From Vanessa cardui (taxonomy: Eukaryota > Arthropoda > Insecta > Lepidoptera > Nymphalidae): a DNA stretch of 64,000 nt. The stretch covers positions 4,712,001 through 4,776,000 of the forward strand of contig NC_061143.1 in assembly GCF_905220365.1 (NCBI RefSeq), in the 5' to 3' direction. The position numbers were made by a program, and so were the translations under genes. Below the pieces are notes generated by a model. The model saw nothing but the letters and a program-made list of their open reading frames with translations. It was not told the DNA's origin and did no database searches. Below, piece after piece: positions 1-11,748 of the stretch. The first letter of the stretch is position 1. Each line of letters starts with the position of its first letter.

Positions 1-1969
1 AATTTAATGAGACTGCGAATTCCGAGGTCCTGGGTTCAAATATCCAATGCTTAAATTATTAGATTTTTCCATCAAAAAAGCACCATATGAGGTAGTTGAT
101 ATTCATATATTGTATATGGTCGATGATGTCGCTTGATCTTTTTGTGATGGAATAGAGTGTCAGTTCCTTAACCAAGGCCAGTTTTAGTTTCTTTCAGTTT
201 ATTTCAGTACAGTTCAGTTAATTGGATTACAGATGACCCAGGTGCAACGATGCTGGACAAGACTTTTTGTAGTATGATCTTCAAGAGCTATTAATACTTA
301 AGTTTATATCTCGACGTTGAAGGAAAGCATAATGATAAAAACTGCAAGATGTGGCAGAACACACTTGTATCAGCTAAGCAATGAAGAAGCACTGTACTGT
401 TTGGTTTGTTCAAATAAACTCTAAAGTTCTAAACCTATTTTAAAGAGAAAATAATGCTTATGCCCGTAGTAATAATATTAAAAAACTGTCTGTCAGTCAT
501 CAACTTCCTCAATTACACATGTAATAAGAATTATTTACTTACACATACTGAATAGAACAATACATGACATGATATAAACCGATACAACTTCGCATGACAC
601 GACATTTTACGATATATCACAACACTACATGACATAAAACGACACTACTCGGCATGAAATGAAGTGTCATTTACGGCGTGATACGAAACAAGAAAACACA
701 ACATACGAAAGGACTTAACACACATGTACATAATGTATAAGAATTCTGGTATAGTATACAGTTTTGTGCAAAGGCTTAACAAATAATTCCGTTATCGATT
801 ACTATTTAAATATATTTAATTGGATACTCAGCATTAGAAATCCTTGAAAAGTTTCTTCATTTAAGGAACCGTTGTCGATTACTATTCAAATATATTTAAT
901 CGAATACTAAGAATTAAAAATCCTTGAATATTTTCTTCAAAGGATAAATACAGTTTGAAATCAAACGAATTACCAAAAATATATCGCCGTATTCAGCTAT
1001 ACTAACTTTCGATATCCGGTCCGTTATACGCTGTTATTCTGACACACGTTGATGTTACAATGTGTGTAAAAAGGGCGATCAATTTCAAAACACGCGCGTA
1101 CATATCTTCGACGTTACAAACAAACTGATAGAAATAATGCGACAAAAACGATACCGCTTGAATAATTTGTTAAAAATAAATGCTAAATACAATTTCGATT
1201 TAAGGAAATTCCATTTTATTTCTTTACATTTTCAAAATCAATTACTTATCTGTATCTTCTTTTGTTTTTTTATAGTAGGCGATATAAAGAATACGTTTTT
1301 TTTCTTTTAAATAAAAGACTCTTTACAGGAAACCTCTATGAATAATGCATACAAAATATATACCTAGGTGTATTATAAATAGCCATAAGAAATATATTTT
1401 GCGTGTTAAATACGTGATGTAGAATATGTAACTAGAACAGTTACACAAAGATGTTCTCTATTGAATTAATGACAAAACAACTAATGAGGTCATATTGCTT
1501 GATTTTCTTAAAACTGATCAAAGAAGTCGTTGATCCAAGAAAATAATGGAGTAGTTTAATACATTTTGAAAAGTTCTTGGTAATGATAGCGTTTTTTTTT
1601 AAATTATGATCCAAGCTAAGCTAAATTAAGAAGTAAGCTAAAGCAAAATATGCAATTAAATTAATTTTTACTCACTTCATATGTTTCTTTCTGTAACTTG
1701 TTTACAAGTGGTATATAAGAATAGCATTGATTCTGATTTGAACATTTTATTATGAAATTTTGCTACGACTTTGGATTGGATTACGTAATTAAATATTGAT
1801 CTCAATCCCTGAATGTGATGTAATGCTACGTTACCTTACGTTACCTTTAGGAACTTTACGCTTATTCGAAGTTGACATTTTAGTGTCATCGGTTATGGAA
1901 TTGATTTTTAAGCAATACGCATCAATGGAAATAAACAGAACTAATAACAAATTATTTAGTACTACCTGT
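1..1969. other. Intergenic, no gene seen
   Basis: AT-rich. The first 50 bases (CCGAGGTCCTGGGTTCAAAT) look like the box B end of a tRNA-derived SINE cut by the window edge. 545-700 is loosely periodic in CATGACA-type words. The 82- and 65-codon frames here have no recognisable feature. Confidence 0.6.
789..948 (+). repeat. 80 bp tandem duplication
   Basis: The unit with TCGATTACTATT(T/C)AAATATA and AAATCCTTGAA occurs twice with a period of 80 bp and about 15 percent divergence. Confidence 0.75.
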
Positions 1970-2130
1970 GCCCGCAACTTCATGTGTGTTTGAATTTAAC
2001 AAAAATATTATTTGTGTTACTCCTCATTACATCAGCTTTCTACTAGTGAAAGTCACGTCAAAATCGAACCAGTCGTTTCAGAGATTAGCCGGAGCAAACA
2101 GATAGACAAACAAAAATTATAAAAGACTTT
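1970..2130 (-). repeat. Dispersed repeat with GGCTAATCTCTGG core
   Basis: Reverse copy: GTGCCCGCAACTTCATGTG, CCTCATTACATCAGC, AGTCACGTCAAAATCG and AGAGATTAGCCGG. Same family as 20775, 42548, 62935 and 63548. Confidence 0.6.
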
Positions 2131-2657
2131 GAGACTGTAAGAAATTCTGACGGGCAGTATAAGAGTCCGGTAAACAAGAAAATCTTTCAAATTTGATGCA
2201 TAAACGTATCATAAGACAAACATTTTGAATAAAACGTAAGGCCATGTAACAGCATGCATTTTGTTATTTTTTGAATACTATATATGGGAAGTCATAGGTA
2301 TTATTTCATACAGCTTCAATGTTTTTACCTGACCTTACCTTACAGAAAAGGTCATATAAAATTTACTTCAAACCATATTCAGCGGTCTGCTCTTTAATTA
2401 GGTTTCATACATCTGCCTCGTACTTACTTGGCTAGCATGATCGTAGATAAGCGCCATCAAATAATACTTTATCGAGTCATTCCTTATCATTGTCGAATAT
2501 TGGCCGATAATGTTATCTTATTTAAATATGTAGAATCTTTTAGCATTTTACGTACGCATTAAATATAAAAATTTAATACCTTGTTACTATGAAATGTTTT
2601 ATAGTTCAAATCCTAATTCATTTATTCAACGTAGTAATATTCATTCAGATCATTCAT

Positions 2658-2790
2658 TCACAGTCAAAATCAAAATATAAGTACTTTTTTCAAGTATATT
2701 GAGTGAAATTACCACCGGTTCCGAAAGTAGCTCTACCTAGAACAATCGGCAAGAGACACAGAACTTACTCTTTTCCAACAGTTAAAAATA
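2658..2790 (+). repeat. Dispersed repeat (CTTTATTCAAGTAGGCTTTTA family), decayed
   Basis: CAAAATCAAAATATAAGTAC...TTCAAGTATATTG then ACCACCGGTTCCGAAAGTAG, the family's 5' and 3' parts with the middle lost. Confidence 0.5.
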
Positions 2791-4123
2791 GAGCCATTTT
2801 AGTTTAATACAATTATAGATGTATGTAGTATATCCTGCCTGGAAGTGAAAAAGTATTAATTCCACGCTTTTTTAACTTGTACTAAAATAGTCCTTGCATT
2901 ATTCCTTTTTCAAACAGTTTCAAATATATGATGAACATTAATGAGTATGTGTAAAACCGTCAAGTCGGTATAATGACGACGAAACAAATAATTTGTTCCT
3001 TTAATACTTAATGCTTTACTGAATTAGGTTATACGTTGAGAAGGCTATTGTGTTTTGATAACAAAACTGCGTGTAACACTTGACCGACTTTGATCAGGTT
3101 TGTATCTGTCTTACTTTTAAATATATGTCTATATATCACGCTGGTTTAGTAGCTACCTTATCCCGATGCAGATTCATGATGTCGGAGATTCATATGGAGA
3201 ATTCAGGATCGGATCTCTAAAACGTAATTTGGTTGTTATGTCAATTAATTGCTATAATACGACACAATTTAGATTTCGCATCGTCTAATTCTGGGAATTG
3301 AGTTCAAAATCATCAATCTTTATTCATTTCTTATACGAAAATGATCTTCATACAAACGTAATAATTAATACATGAGTGAGATTAAATAAAAAGTAATATA
3401 CTATACAACCAAATACATTGAAAATTGACGATTGATTGATTTTTTTTTTTAATTTGTCGATGTACATTTATTTGTGTCACACTATGCCAAATAGATAATT
3501 AACATTAACTCAGTCTATTGGCTTGGAGAGCACTTTAAATTTTTGATCCTATAGCCTCCAGCCATGTCGGATTATCGTTCCCTTGGGAAGTAAGTCAAAG
3601 AGCGTGTTGTCTGTGTTTTTGCTCACATTTGTGCAATATAACAGCTCCTCTTCAGTTGGCTATTTTTCAATGAAAATAGCCACTAATAACAAAAAACTCG
3701 TTGCCATGATACGTTCGGTATCACATATGACGACGTAGTGTTTGTTTATTAACAGTAAATTTTTCCGGATGTTTAATTATGACTGTCTATCATATGATTT
3801 CAATTAACACACATACGTATAAGAGTTTTAATACCTATTAATATTAAATTAAATGTATATTATATTTTATCCAACTTCGAAGATAATTTCAAAATTTATT
3901 TTTAGCAATTTTTTTTTCAAGTCAAATTAGATAATTCTTCTGTTAATAAGATAAAGAAAATCTTCGAAAAGGTTTGGGATGTATATCGAAGTTTTGTTTT
4001 TAGAAACATACATTTTTGTATGTATGTTCCATTCATTTCTTATAGAAATAAGCTGATTTGTACAATAGTTACAATGAAACAACTTTTATTAGTTGATTTT
4101 AATTGTTTAAAAACGTAGAAAAT
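2791..4123. other. Downstream flank of protease homolog 1, duplicated
   Basis: From about 2905 the sequence is alignable with 14090-14760 (AACAAATAATTTGTT, CGACTTTGATCAG, CCTATTAATATTAAATTAAA), so it is part of the segmental duplication. No gene. Confidence 0.55.
3236..3300 (+). repeat. Fragment related to the CpG-rich repeat
   Basis: TACGACACAATTTAGAT followed by CGCATCGTC. Confidence 0.4.
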
Positions 4124-4129
4124 TTTATT
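4124..4129 (-). terminator. Polyadenylation signal of protease homolog 1
   Basis: AATAAA on the minus strand, five bases after the TAG stop. A very short 3' UTR would follow. Confidence 0.55.
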
Positions 4130-4134
4130 GTAAT

Positions 4135-7100
4135 CTAAGGCAGGGTAGCCGTTGCGTGTATCCATCGCGAGTAAGCTGAAACTCTAGTGTTTATGTTTGG
4201 ATAACGACTAGTACCACAGCCTGGGGTCCACGAGTAAACGCCCACCACCACGCCGTTGTGCAGGAGTGGGCTACCAGTGTCACCCTGGAAAAATAATACA
4301 AAGTGTTATACATAACATTCATAATCTGTACAGTACAATAAAATAACGCACATGGACCATTTTTCGACCGGAACTCTTGTTAGAATTTACATGAATAAAA
4401 ACGTTTTAAGAGGATTGTAATACCTACAAAAGAATAGAGATAACTCTTAATTGGGTACGCATTTAAGTAATTACTAGTGGGTCTTTCGCGAAACTTCGCG
4501 TTTATTCAAAATAATTAGAGTTTATTTATACCAAGTTTACCAGTAAGTTCTTTCCGCTGTCTAATATTAAATCGTTGTTAGATCGCAACAATTTAGTAAA
4601 TTGCAATCAAGAATCCTCTTTACTTTTCTACACATCTAGGCTAGAGCTCTTCAAAAAGAGACCATAACCAGACGAACCAAAATGAGGTTATTGTCTAATA
4701 CAAACTTTTTACTATTAATACAATAATATATTAATTAATAATATTTTTTTCTTGTAAAAGGAAAAATTTATACCTTCAGCAAAAGATATTTTTATTAAAC
4801 TATTATTCGAGTACGTATAATAAAGGCGAAAGATTTATACGTTTTCATGGGAAACCAGAGATAATAAGTGAGCTGAGATGGCCCAGCGGTTAGAACGCGT
4901 GCATCTTAACCGATGATTGCGGGTTCAAACCCAGGCAAGCACCACTATATATATGTGCTTAATTTGTGTTTATAATTCATCTCGTGCTCGGCGATGAAGG
5001 AAAACATCGTGAGGAAGCCTGCATGTGTCTAATTTTATCGAAATTCTGCCACATGTGTATTCAACCCGCATTGGAACAGCGTGGTGGAATATGTTCCAAA
5101 CCCTCTCCTGAAATGTACAGGCTGTTACTTTTTTTTACTTTTACGTATAATAAAAGGCTATTAATATTTTCTCTATATACCTGACATTGTCCTCGAACTC
5201 CAACGTCGAGCCAGCCAGCACAAAGCATATTTGGAGAAACGCTGAAATTCACTTCAGTATAGCGGCTAATACATGTTTGCTGATCGTTCACCCAAATTTG
5301 GACCTGACGCAGTTCTGAAGAAGGGGGTGATGATACCTGAAAAATTCAACATAGATTCTTGAAAATGACTTTGTCTGAAACTCTCTTAAGAATATACTTT
5401 ATTTTTGGATTCAGAGGACAAATGTCTTCTGACGGAAATCCGTTACACGTGTATGGCAGAGTGTACGAGCATTTTAACTAAAGATTGCCAGTTCAAACTT
5501 ATATACGAGTATATAGTCAGTTCATACTAGCGGCCCGCCCCGGGTGCAATACCGAAACTAATTTTACTACAGATTTTTTTTTTGTTTTTTTACTATATTC
5601 TCGATGATATTCAAAAACCTTCCTCTCGAATCACTATTAAAAAATACACATCAAAGTCCGTTGTGTTAATTTAAAGATCTAAGTACACACAGGCACAGAC
5701 ATAAATAAGCGACTTTGTTTTATACTAATATGATGTAATAGTAAAATTGATGAAGTTTACCGAGGTGATACCCCATCCGATGGCCCAAACTGGCTGATTG
5801 GTAGCCAAAGTGTATGAACCACCAGCAATGTAAGCAGCCTGAATATTTTGCCCAAAAACGATGTTCAAAGAGGTTCTCAACACTGCGATGTCGTTGGCTC
5901 TGGTTGCGGACTGGAAGTCAGGATGGATAGTAATTCTACGGATGAGGTAGATAAGACCTTCTCTGTTGGAGTACGACGATCCCACTCGAGCACGCCACCA
6001 AAGCATTGAATCGACCCTGGAAGGAGTTTACGTCTAATTTTAGGGTATTATCTAGATAATCATATTATAACTGAAATTAAATCTCTTCAACGACGTGAAT
6101 GATATTCTTTGTTTTTTTTTTTAGATTTTTTGAGACAAATATGACATAATTATTCTTGTATTTGCTCGTACTCTATCTATTTCTTTGAAACGCTGTAGCG
6201 TACTTACCTTTGTTACTTTTGGAAAAGTCCATGATTTGTGTAAAGTATATTTTTTTTATGGTATAGGTTGGCGGACGAGCATACGAGCCACCTGATGGTA
6301 AGTGGTCACCATCAAACATAGACATTGACGCTGTAAGAAATATTAACTATTCCTTACATCGTCAATGTGCTACCAACCTTGGGAACTAAGATGCTATGTC
6401 CCTTGTGCCTGTAGTTACACTGGATCACTCACCTTTCAGACTGGAACACAACAATATTGAGTACTGTTATTTGGCGGTAGAATAACTGATGAGTGGGTGG
6501 TACCTACCCAGACGGGCTTGCACAAAGCCCTTATAGTATATAAATGTTATAAGATAATTTTATAAATTTATAACAGTAATACGAAGTCAAAGACAATACT
6601 CACACATTGTTCGATACGAAACAGGAGGCTGCTGACAATATCGCTGATGAGGATATGATTGTGCCACCGCAAACTTGTGTGAAGGGCAATGTTCCCGGGC
6701 TGTTAAGGAGGGAGGTCGCAAATGGGTATTGACTTATATCAGCAACGGTGCCTCCAGATATTCTCGCTGGGTTTGCTATAATCAGAGTCGGATTTAAACG
6801 CCTGGAGGCCCCCGGGCTACAAAGCAGTGGGGGCCCTAGACAAACAGAAGCGTGAACAACCTAATAATTATATTATCATGAATAAAATACTTTTTTATTT
6901 CAATCAGTAAGCTATGATTTATATATTTTTAATTTGACTATATGGTATTTGTTAACTTGCTGAAAACTGTGGCCCCCACTAATGTGGAGGCCCCAGAGCA
7001 GTTGCCCTGGTTGCCCTCCCCTAAATACGGCCCTGGCTATAATAAATATTACAATTGTTTTAGTTTTTATTAAACAAGTAAGAACATATTCTAGACATTC

Positions 7101-8181
7101 TCCACGCAGCATATGGTGGTGGAAGTTTAAACATATGTAACAAACAAGGGTTCCTTGTTTGTTGTTTGTCCAGTTTTTAATAAGAAATTTATTTGGTATG
7201 GTCTTTCGGTTATGATAAGAATTGATTAAACCTGTTTCCATAATTATTGCTGCAATTGAGAAGAGGCTACAAGATTAAATAGTTTAGTTTATCTAGTATT
7301 ATTTTCAGCTACCTCGTATGGAATTGGAAACATAATAATAATAATAAAATATAAGGAATAGCGTAAAATCTATAGACATATCCGGAAATTGAACTTGTAT
7401 TGAATCTATGATTATATCCAATAAGATCAATTTTCGGAAAAAACTCACCTAGACTCTACATGTGTTAAAATTTTTACACCAACAATTATAAGCGGCCACT
7501 ATAAAGTATTTCGAAATGTTATAACCTCCAATTCTCTTTTATGTTTATATTTAATTTTGTAATTTATAAGAGTAAAGTTTTTTGTACTTAATTATAGAAT
7601 AAGGTTATAAAGTCCTTAGTACAAAAAGTGGGTTGACCCATTGGCATTCGCAAGCTAAATCATTAACATTTATTCGCAGTTTATCGATATCACTAAAAAT
7701 GTCGATACCATTTTTTTATTGACGGATGAATATTAATTTTTGCGTCTATACCGAATTGGTTTTTTGGGCCGCCTAGCGGTGCAAAACGTCACAGGATTGA
7801 TATGACATCTTGGGTTGTAGTCGTCCCCACTCCTAAACTTAATATAAATGGTGTGCTTAAAAGTAGGACTAAATAGGAATAGTGATTCCTAAATTAATTT
7901 GCACGCAGTACTATTCTTTAATAAATAATCTGGCCTTGGATTTCTTCCTGTGAGAACTGTAGTCCTATAATCACGAGTTCATTTATAACTAGGGAGACAC
8001 AAATTTGCATTTTTACACTAAACTGCGTCCGTCATGTTTTGTGAATTAGAATTTAGAATTAAAGTCACAGTTTTGTGAATCGTAGTTTAAACAAAACCTC
8101 CAATTTATTATTCCATTTATTATACATACCATTGCTGGTCGAAAGCACACAAATTATAGAAAAAATAATTAATAAATTCAT
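4135..8181 (-). CDS. Serine protease homolog 1 (trypsin fold, catalytically dead), 5 exons
   Basis: Exons read on the minus strand: 8181-8130, 6775-6604, 6016-5761, 5336-5181, 4284-4135. All have GT/AG borders and the phases join to 261 codons plus TAG, about the usual trypsin length. Residues 1-18 are a signal peptide (MNLLIIFS...). A short propeptide ends NPAR, then ISGG begins the mature chain, so trypsin-type activation cleavage is retained. The six Cys of the three usual disulfides are present, as are Asp102 (NDIAVLR) and Asp194. The His57 position reads SAASCF (Ser for His) and the Ser195 position reads GDTGSP (Thr for Ser). Position 189 is Gly (RGQCQ), not trypsin Asp. It is therefore a secreted serine protease homolog of S1 fold, probably non-catalytic. 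It has no clip domain, which suggests midgut or secreted use rather than the hemolymph melanization type (inference). The paralog is at 14832-17597. Confidence 0.9.
4870..5145 (+). mobile_element. tRNA-derived SINE (Metulj-like), in protease homolog 1 intron 4
   Basis: Head has Pol III box A (TGGCCCAGCGG) and box B (GGTTCAAACCC), then the family body with CATCTCGTGCTCGGCGATGA and AACATCGTGAGGAAGCCTGC, ending CAGGCTGTTAC plus TTTTACTTTTA. Full-length form is about 300 bp; part of the 3' body is deleted. The family name is by resemblance to Heliconius SINEs and not verified. Confidence 0.85.
5519..5740 (+). repeat. Short non-autonomous repeat (ACTAGCGGCCCGCC family), protease homolog 1 intron 3
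   Basis: Begins ACTAGCGGCCCGCCCCGGGT, has AAAGTCCGTTGTGTTAATTTA, and ends GCGACTTTGTTTTATACTAA. It lies about 20 bp from the splice donor of exon 3. Other copies at 35333, 46003, 46465 and 60800 show it is a dispersed MITE-like family. Confidence 0.7.
6250..6545 (+). repeat. Dispersed lepidopteran repeat (GGCGGACGAGCATA family), in protease homolog 1 intron 2
   Basis: About 295 bp from TATGGTATAGGTTGGCGGAC to GGGCTTGCACAAAGCCCT. Shared with 39253, 45595, 50481, 51003 and 55655. It has no RT or transposase frame; probably a SINE-like or MITE element. Confidence 0.75.
6783..7035. mobile_element. hAT-type MITE inserted at the exon 2 splice acceptor of protease homolog 1
   Basis: Flanked by perfect 8 bp duplications GCTATAAT (6775-6782 and 7036-7043). 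Ends CAGAGTCGGATTTAAA and, inverted, CAGGGCCGTATTTAGG form imperfect TIRs of hAT type. The paralog's intron shows the uninterrupted GCTATAATAAATATTACAA, which defines the insertion exactly. Confidence 0.82.
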
Positions 8182-8280
8182 TGCAGTGTTTCAGTAGAAT
8201 ACCTTCAATTGACTGAAGAAATCCCTGTCATTATCTGATAAAAAAATATTTCATATGTGTCGATATTGTGTTAACTACTG

Positions 8281-8302
8281 CCGGACTTAATTATGATAAT
8301 TT
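8281..8302 (-). promoter_or_regulatory. Conserved upstream block with GATA core, protease homolog 1
   Basis: CCGGACTTAATTATGATAAT lies about 100 bp upstream of the start codon and is identical to the block upstream of the paralog. TGATAA is a GATA-factor site form; GATA factors commonly drive insect midgut genes (established), so a gut promoter element is plausible (inference). Confidence 0.5.
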
Positions 8303-8689
8303 CGATATTGTATTTTATATAACGCTACATTTACTATCTATATTTGTTATAAAAAAATAAATTTATCTACAATAATCGCACTCGTAAAAATTCGTAGAAT
8401 TGAATATATTCGGTGATTACTCCTATATAGGTACCAACAACCGTGTTTTTCCTCTTTATAATATTAGTATAGGTTTATTAGGATCTACTCGTAGATGTCG
8501 AGTCAGACTTATTACAACCTTCTTCTGTCCTAGTCCTCTACTATCCTGTAACCAAAGTAATAAATTGCCATTAATATTTTTTTTCATACATATTGTTTCA
8601 GCAACAATAAGGGAGTATTGACTGTGTCGATCGCATTGCTGAAGTCAGTATATATTGAGTCAATTTGAATGCCGATATCTACATCATTT

Positions 8690-9015
8690 GTTACGTCATT
8701 AAGATTACAGATAAGATTATACGTACGACACAATTTAGATGTAACATCGGCAAATTCAATAAAACGGATGAATGCCGATTACACGACCAATAGAAATAGC
8801 TTCTCATCGCGCAAGTCGACGCTATTGTGCCGATTTTCGTGTCAGTCGAACCCGAGACAGCACAATGTGACTGTATAGTACGATACAACTTAGATGTGGC
8901 ATCGGCAAATGTAGTAAAACCGATTACTGTCAATTTATACAACCAAAAGAAATAGCTCCTTGACGTACCATTCGACGCTATTCGTCGCTATAGATTCTCG
9001 TGAAATCGACGTGTC
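8690..9015 (+). repeat. CpG-rich tandem repeat, two units of about 155 bp
   Basis: TACGA(C/T)ACAA(T/C)TTAGATG recurs at 8725 and 8880, followed in both by CATCGGCAAAT, CCGATTAC and TCGACGCTATT. A related half-unit is at 3236-3300. Reading frames in it are incidental. Confidence 0.65.
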
Positions 9016-9883
9016 AAATTGACGAATACGATCTGATATTACACGATATTACGTTTGTGTAAAGATATAGTCATATTCACGTAAGAAATAAATATTGATA
9101 TTTTGGGATAGCGTACTCAATTCGGATGTGATGTGGTTGTACGAATTTTGTCGACGCTACACCTAACTTGTGTTGTACTATACGTGAATCATTCCGTACA
9201 CTGCGAGACAATTTAATGGTTAAGTGGATGCTATTAATTGGTTGGTATTTTTTTTTCAATAGTCAAATTAAAAATAATCCTGTCGTGTTTACAATTTATG
9301 AGATGAGAGTCCTAAAAATATATTTTTTGGAATGATTACTTACAAATACATATGTCACGTACAGAGCAAAGAAAGAACATCATGCTAATTTAGGCCCAAG
9401 TAAAAGGTCGCGTTAGTTGTAAATATACTTGAAAGAAGGAAACTATTAATAAACCCGTCATTAGATAGCGATGAATAGTTTGATGATTTTAACTGAAAGA
9501 TTGGAGTTATTGAGATTGAGGATATAATTAAGCTATTGAGCTATTGAGAGTGAAGATATAGTATATATCTTGGATGTGTAACATTCGAATATGAATATAC
9601 TGTTTTTAAAATATTATGTTTTCTTAAAATACTAACTATTAGGTCATATTTATAGGCTAGGTCATATTTATTTTAAAAATTTAATTGTTTTTTTTTTTAC
9701 AGTCAAAATTATAAATCCTTCATATGAAATAAATAACCTACTTTTTTAAGTTATTTAAAAACAAATGAATAAAGTCTTTAATTATGTGGCCAACTATTTT
9801 GCTATCAAGTTCATGTAAATCTACGCGTCAATTCGTACACATCGTATTCACATTATAAATAAATAAATATTGATTTTTTGGTA
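9016..9883. other. Intergenic, no gene seen
   Basis: AT-rich unique-looking sequence. One further scrap of the CpG-rich repeat may lie at 9110-9210. Confidence 0.5.
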
Positions 9884-10170
9884 AGACGAGATGGCCAAGT
9901 GGTTAGAAGTGTGCATCTTAACCCGTGATTGCGAGTTCAAACCCAGGCAAGCACCACTGAATATTCATGTGCTTAATTTGTGTTTATAATTCATCTCGAG
10001 TTCGGCTGTGAAGGAAAATATAATGAGGAAACCTGCATAATTGTCTAATTTCATAGAAAATTCGTATTCCACCCACCCGCATTGGAACAGCGTGATGAAA
10101 TGTGTTCCAAAACTTCTCCTCAAAGAGAGAGGGGGCCTTAGCCTAGCAGTTTGAAATTTACAGACTGTTG
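9884..10170 (+). mobile_element. tRNA-derived SINE (Metulj-like)
   Basis: Diverged near-full copy: GAGATGGCCAAGTGGTTAGA head, GAGTTCAAACCC box B, CAACCCGCATTGG-like core and TTTACAGACTGTTG end. Confidence 0.8.
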
Positions 10171-10264
10171 CGACGCCGACGCGACATCTTATAATCTATG
10201 TTGTTTAGTTGTGATAGTTTTACTACTAAACATCGATAAGGCATCACATATAATTCGTTAAAAA

Positions 10265-10375
10265 GCTTTTGAGAGATGACTCAGGATTGATAAATCACTA
10301 TAATCATCAACAAGATCTTTATCGCCTTTTTTAAATACATTAGCAAACTACCGAGCTGATGAAAATTTGCTTCAA
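10265..10375 (-). mobile_element. LINE reverse transcriptase fragment, same family as 22965-23115
   Basis: The minus strand reads ANVFKKGDKDLVDDYSDLS, close to the plus-strand fragment at 22965. It is a short old remnant. Confidence 0.55.
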
Positions 10376-10584
10376 AGATTATTTTTAATAGTGGTGGTAT
10401 ATTAATTATAATCATTTATAATATTATAATTATTATATATATTTTTTTAGGATCTCTTAAAAAAATGTATATCATGACATCAACATCACTTGCAGTTAAG
10501 CTCAGCTTTGACTCCTTGAGATTTCTTTGAGTTTGTTATCGGTTATTACATAATTAGCTTTTTTGGAGATTTTTGAAACTTCAT

Positions 10585-11748
10585 TAAGTCTTTGGTTTCC
10601 GATCCGGCATGGGAACTCGAGAAGCGCTTTTTGCCTTAAATGTTCTGGTACAAAAATGCAAAGACATGCAGACCAACGTTATCTTGTGCTTCATTGATTA
10701 TGAGAAGGCGTTCGATCGCGTAAGACATGACCTACTTATGGAACGTCTAATGTATGTAGGTGAGAGGGCAAGGACTTACGGGTTATTAAGAACTTGTATT
10801 GGAATCAAAGAGCAGCTGTGAGAGTTGAGCATTCAGAGACCGATCAAGTTGAGATTCGCCGTGGTGTCCGTCAGGGGTGTATATTGTCTCTCCTGCTTTT
10901 TAATATATACTCGGAAGCTGTAATATCTGAAGCTCTGGAGGGGTTAGAGTCAAGATAAACGGTAAAGTCGTGAATAACCTACGATACGCCGATGATACCG
11001 TACTTATAGCCTCTTCAGAAAAGGACCTACAGACTTTGGTGAACAGGGTTAACGAGTGCAGTGTGAAGGCAGGGTTGAGCATGAATATTAGCAAGACCAA
11101 GTTTCTGGTTGTATCGGGGGATAAAAATCTTAAGCCAAAAATTCAGGTGGAAGGTAAATACCTAGAGCGGGTGCGTATGTACAAATACCTCGGTGCTTGG
11201 GTAAATGAACAATGGGACTGTGGGCAAGAAATTCAAACTGTGGAAAAGAAATTGAAATTGCCCGAGCAAGCTTTAAAAGGTTGGAGAAGGTTTTGTGCAG
11301 CCGTAAACTATCTTTAAAGCTCAGACGAAGAATACTCCACTGCTATGTCTGGCCAGTAGTGTTATACGGTAGTGAAGCATGGACTCTGCGAGCTGACACC
11401 CAGAAACGTCTACAAGCTTTTGAGATGTGGTGTTACCGTCGAATGCTCCGTATTAGCTGGACACAGAAAGTTTTAAACGTGAGAGTACTCCAGCGCGTCG
11501 CCAGTAGCCGGAAGCTACTGCAAACCGTCAAGAAGAGAAAAGCCGAGTATTTGGGCCACGTATAATGACGGGCAAAGTAGAGGGCAAACGACCGACTGGA
11601 AGAAGAATAAAGTCCTGGTTGCGCAACATCCGCGAATGGACGAAGATCGCCAGCGTGGAAGAACTATTTCGCTTGGCGCGAGACCGCGAAAAATTCGCTG
11701 AGCTGACGGCCAACCTCCAGTAGTGGAGAGGCACAAGAAGAAGAAGAC
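10585..11748 (+). mobile_element. RTE-type LINE, 5'-truncated and broken reverse transcriptase
   Basis: Conceptual translation in pieces shows RT motifs: FGFRSGMGTREALF..., FIDYEKAFDRVRHDL (first catalytic Asp), then in another frame YADDTVLIAS (catalytic YADD), then KRLQAFEMWCYRRML and the C-terminal EELFRLARDREKFAEL. Frame changes and a deletion of about 36 bp near 11563 (compared with the copy at 33523) break it. The 3' end has the short AAGAAGAAG tail usual for RTE elements. The 5' half, including the endonuclease, is absent. Confidence 0.85.

Noticed and set aside
4923..4935. tRNA genes suggested by GGTTCAAACCC and GGTTCGATTCC boxes
   Set aside because: All such sites head long SINE bodies; no cloverleaf with a paired acceptor stem ending the sequence was seen.
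5725..6006. Stand-alone protease ORFs at 5725-6006 and 15857-16162
   Set aside because: They are exon 3 of the two protease homologs read through the splice donor into the intron; annotated as exons instead.
11515..11736. Minus-strand ORFs over the RTE 3' ends (also 33804-34199)
   Set aside because: Antisense shadows of the RTE coding sequence.
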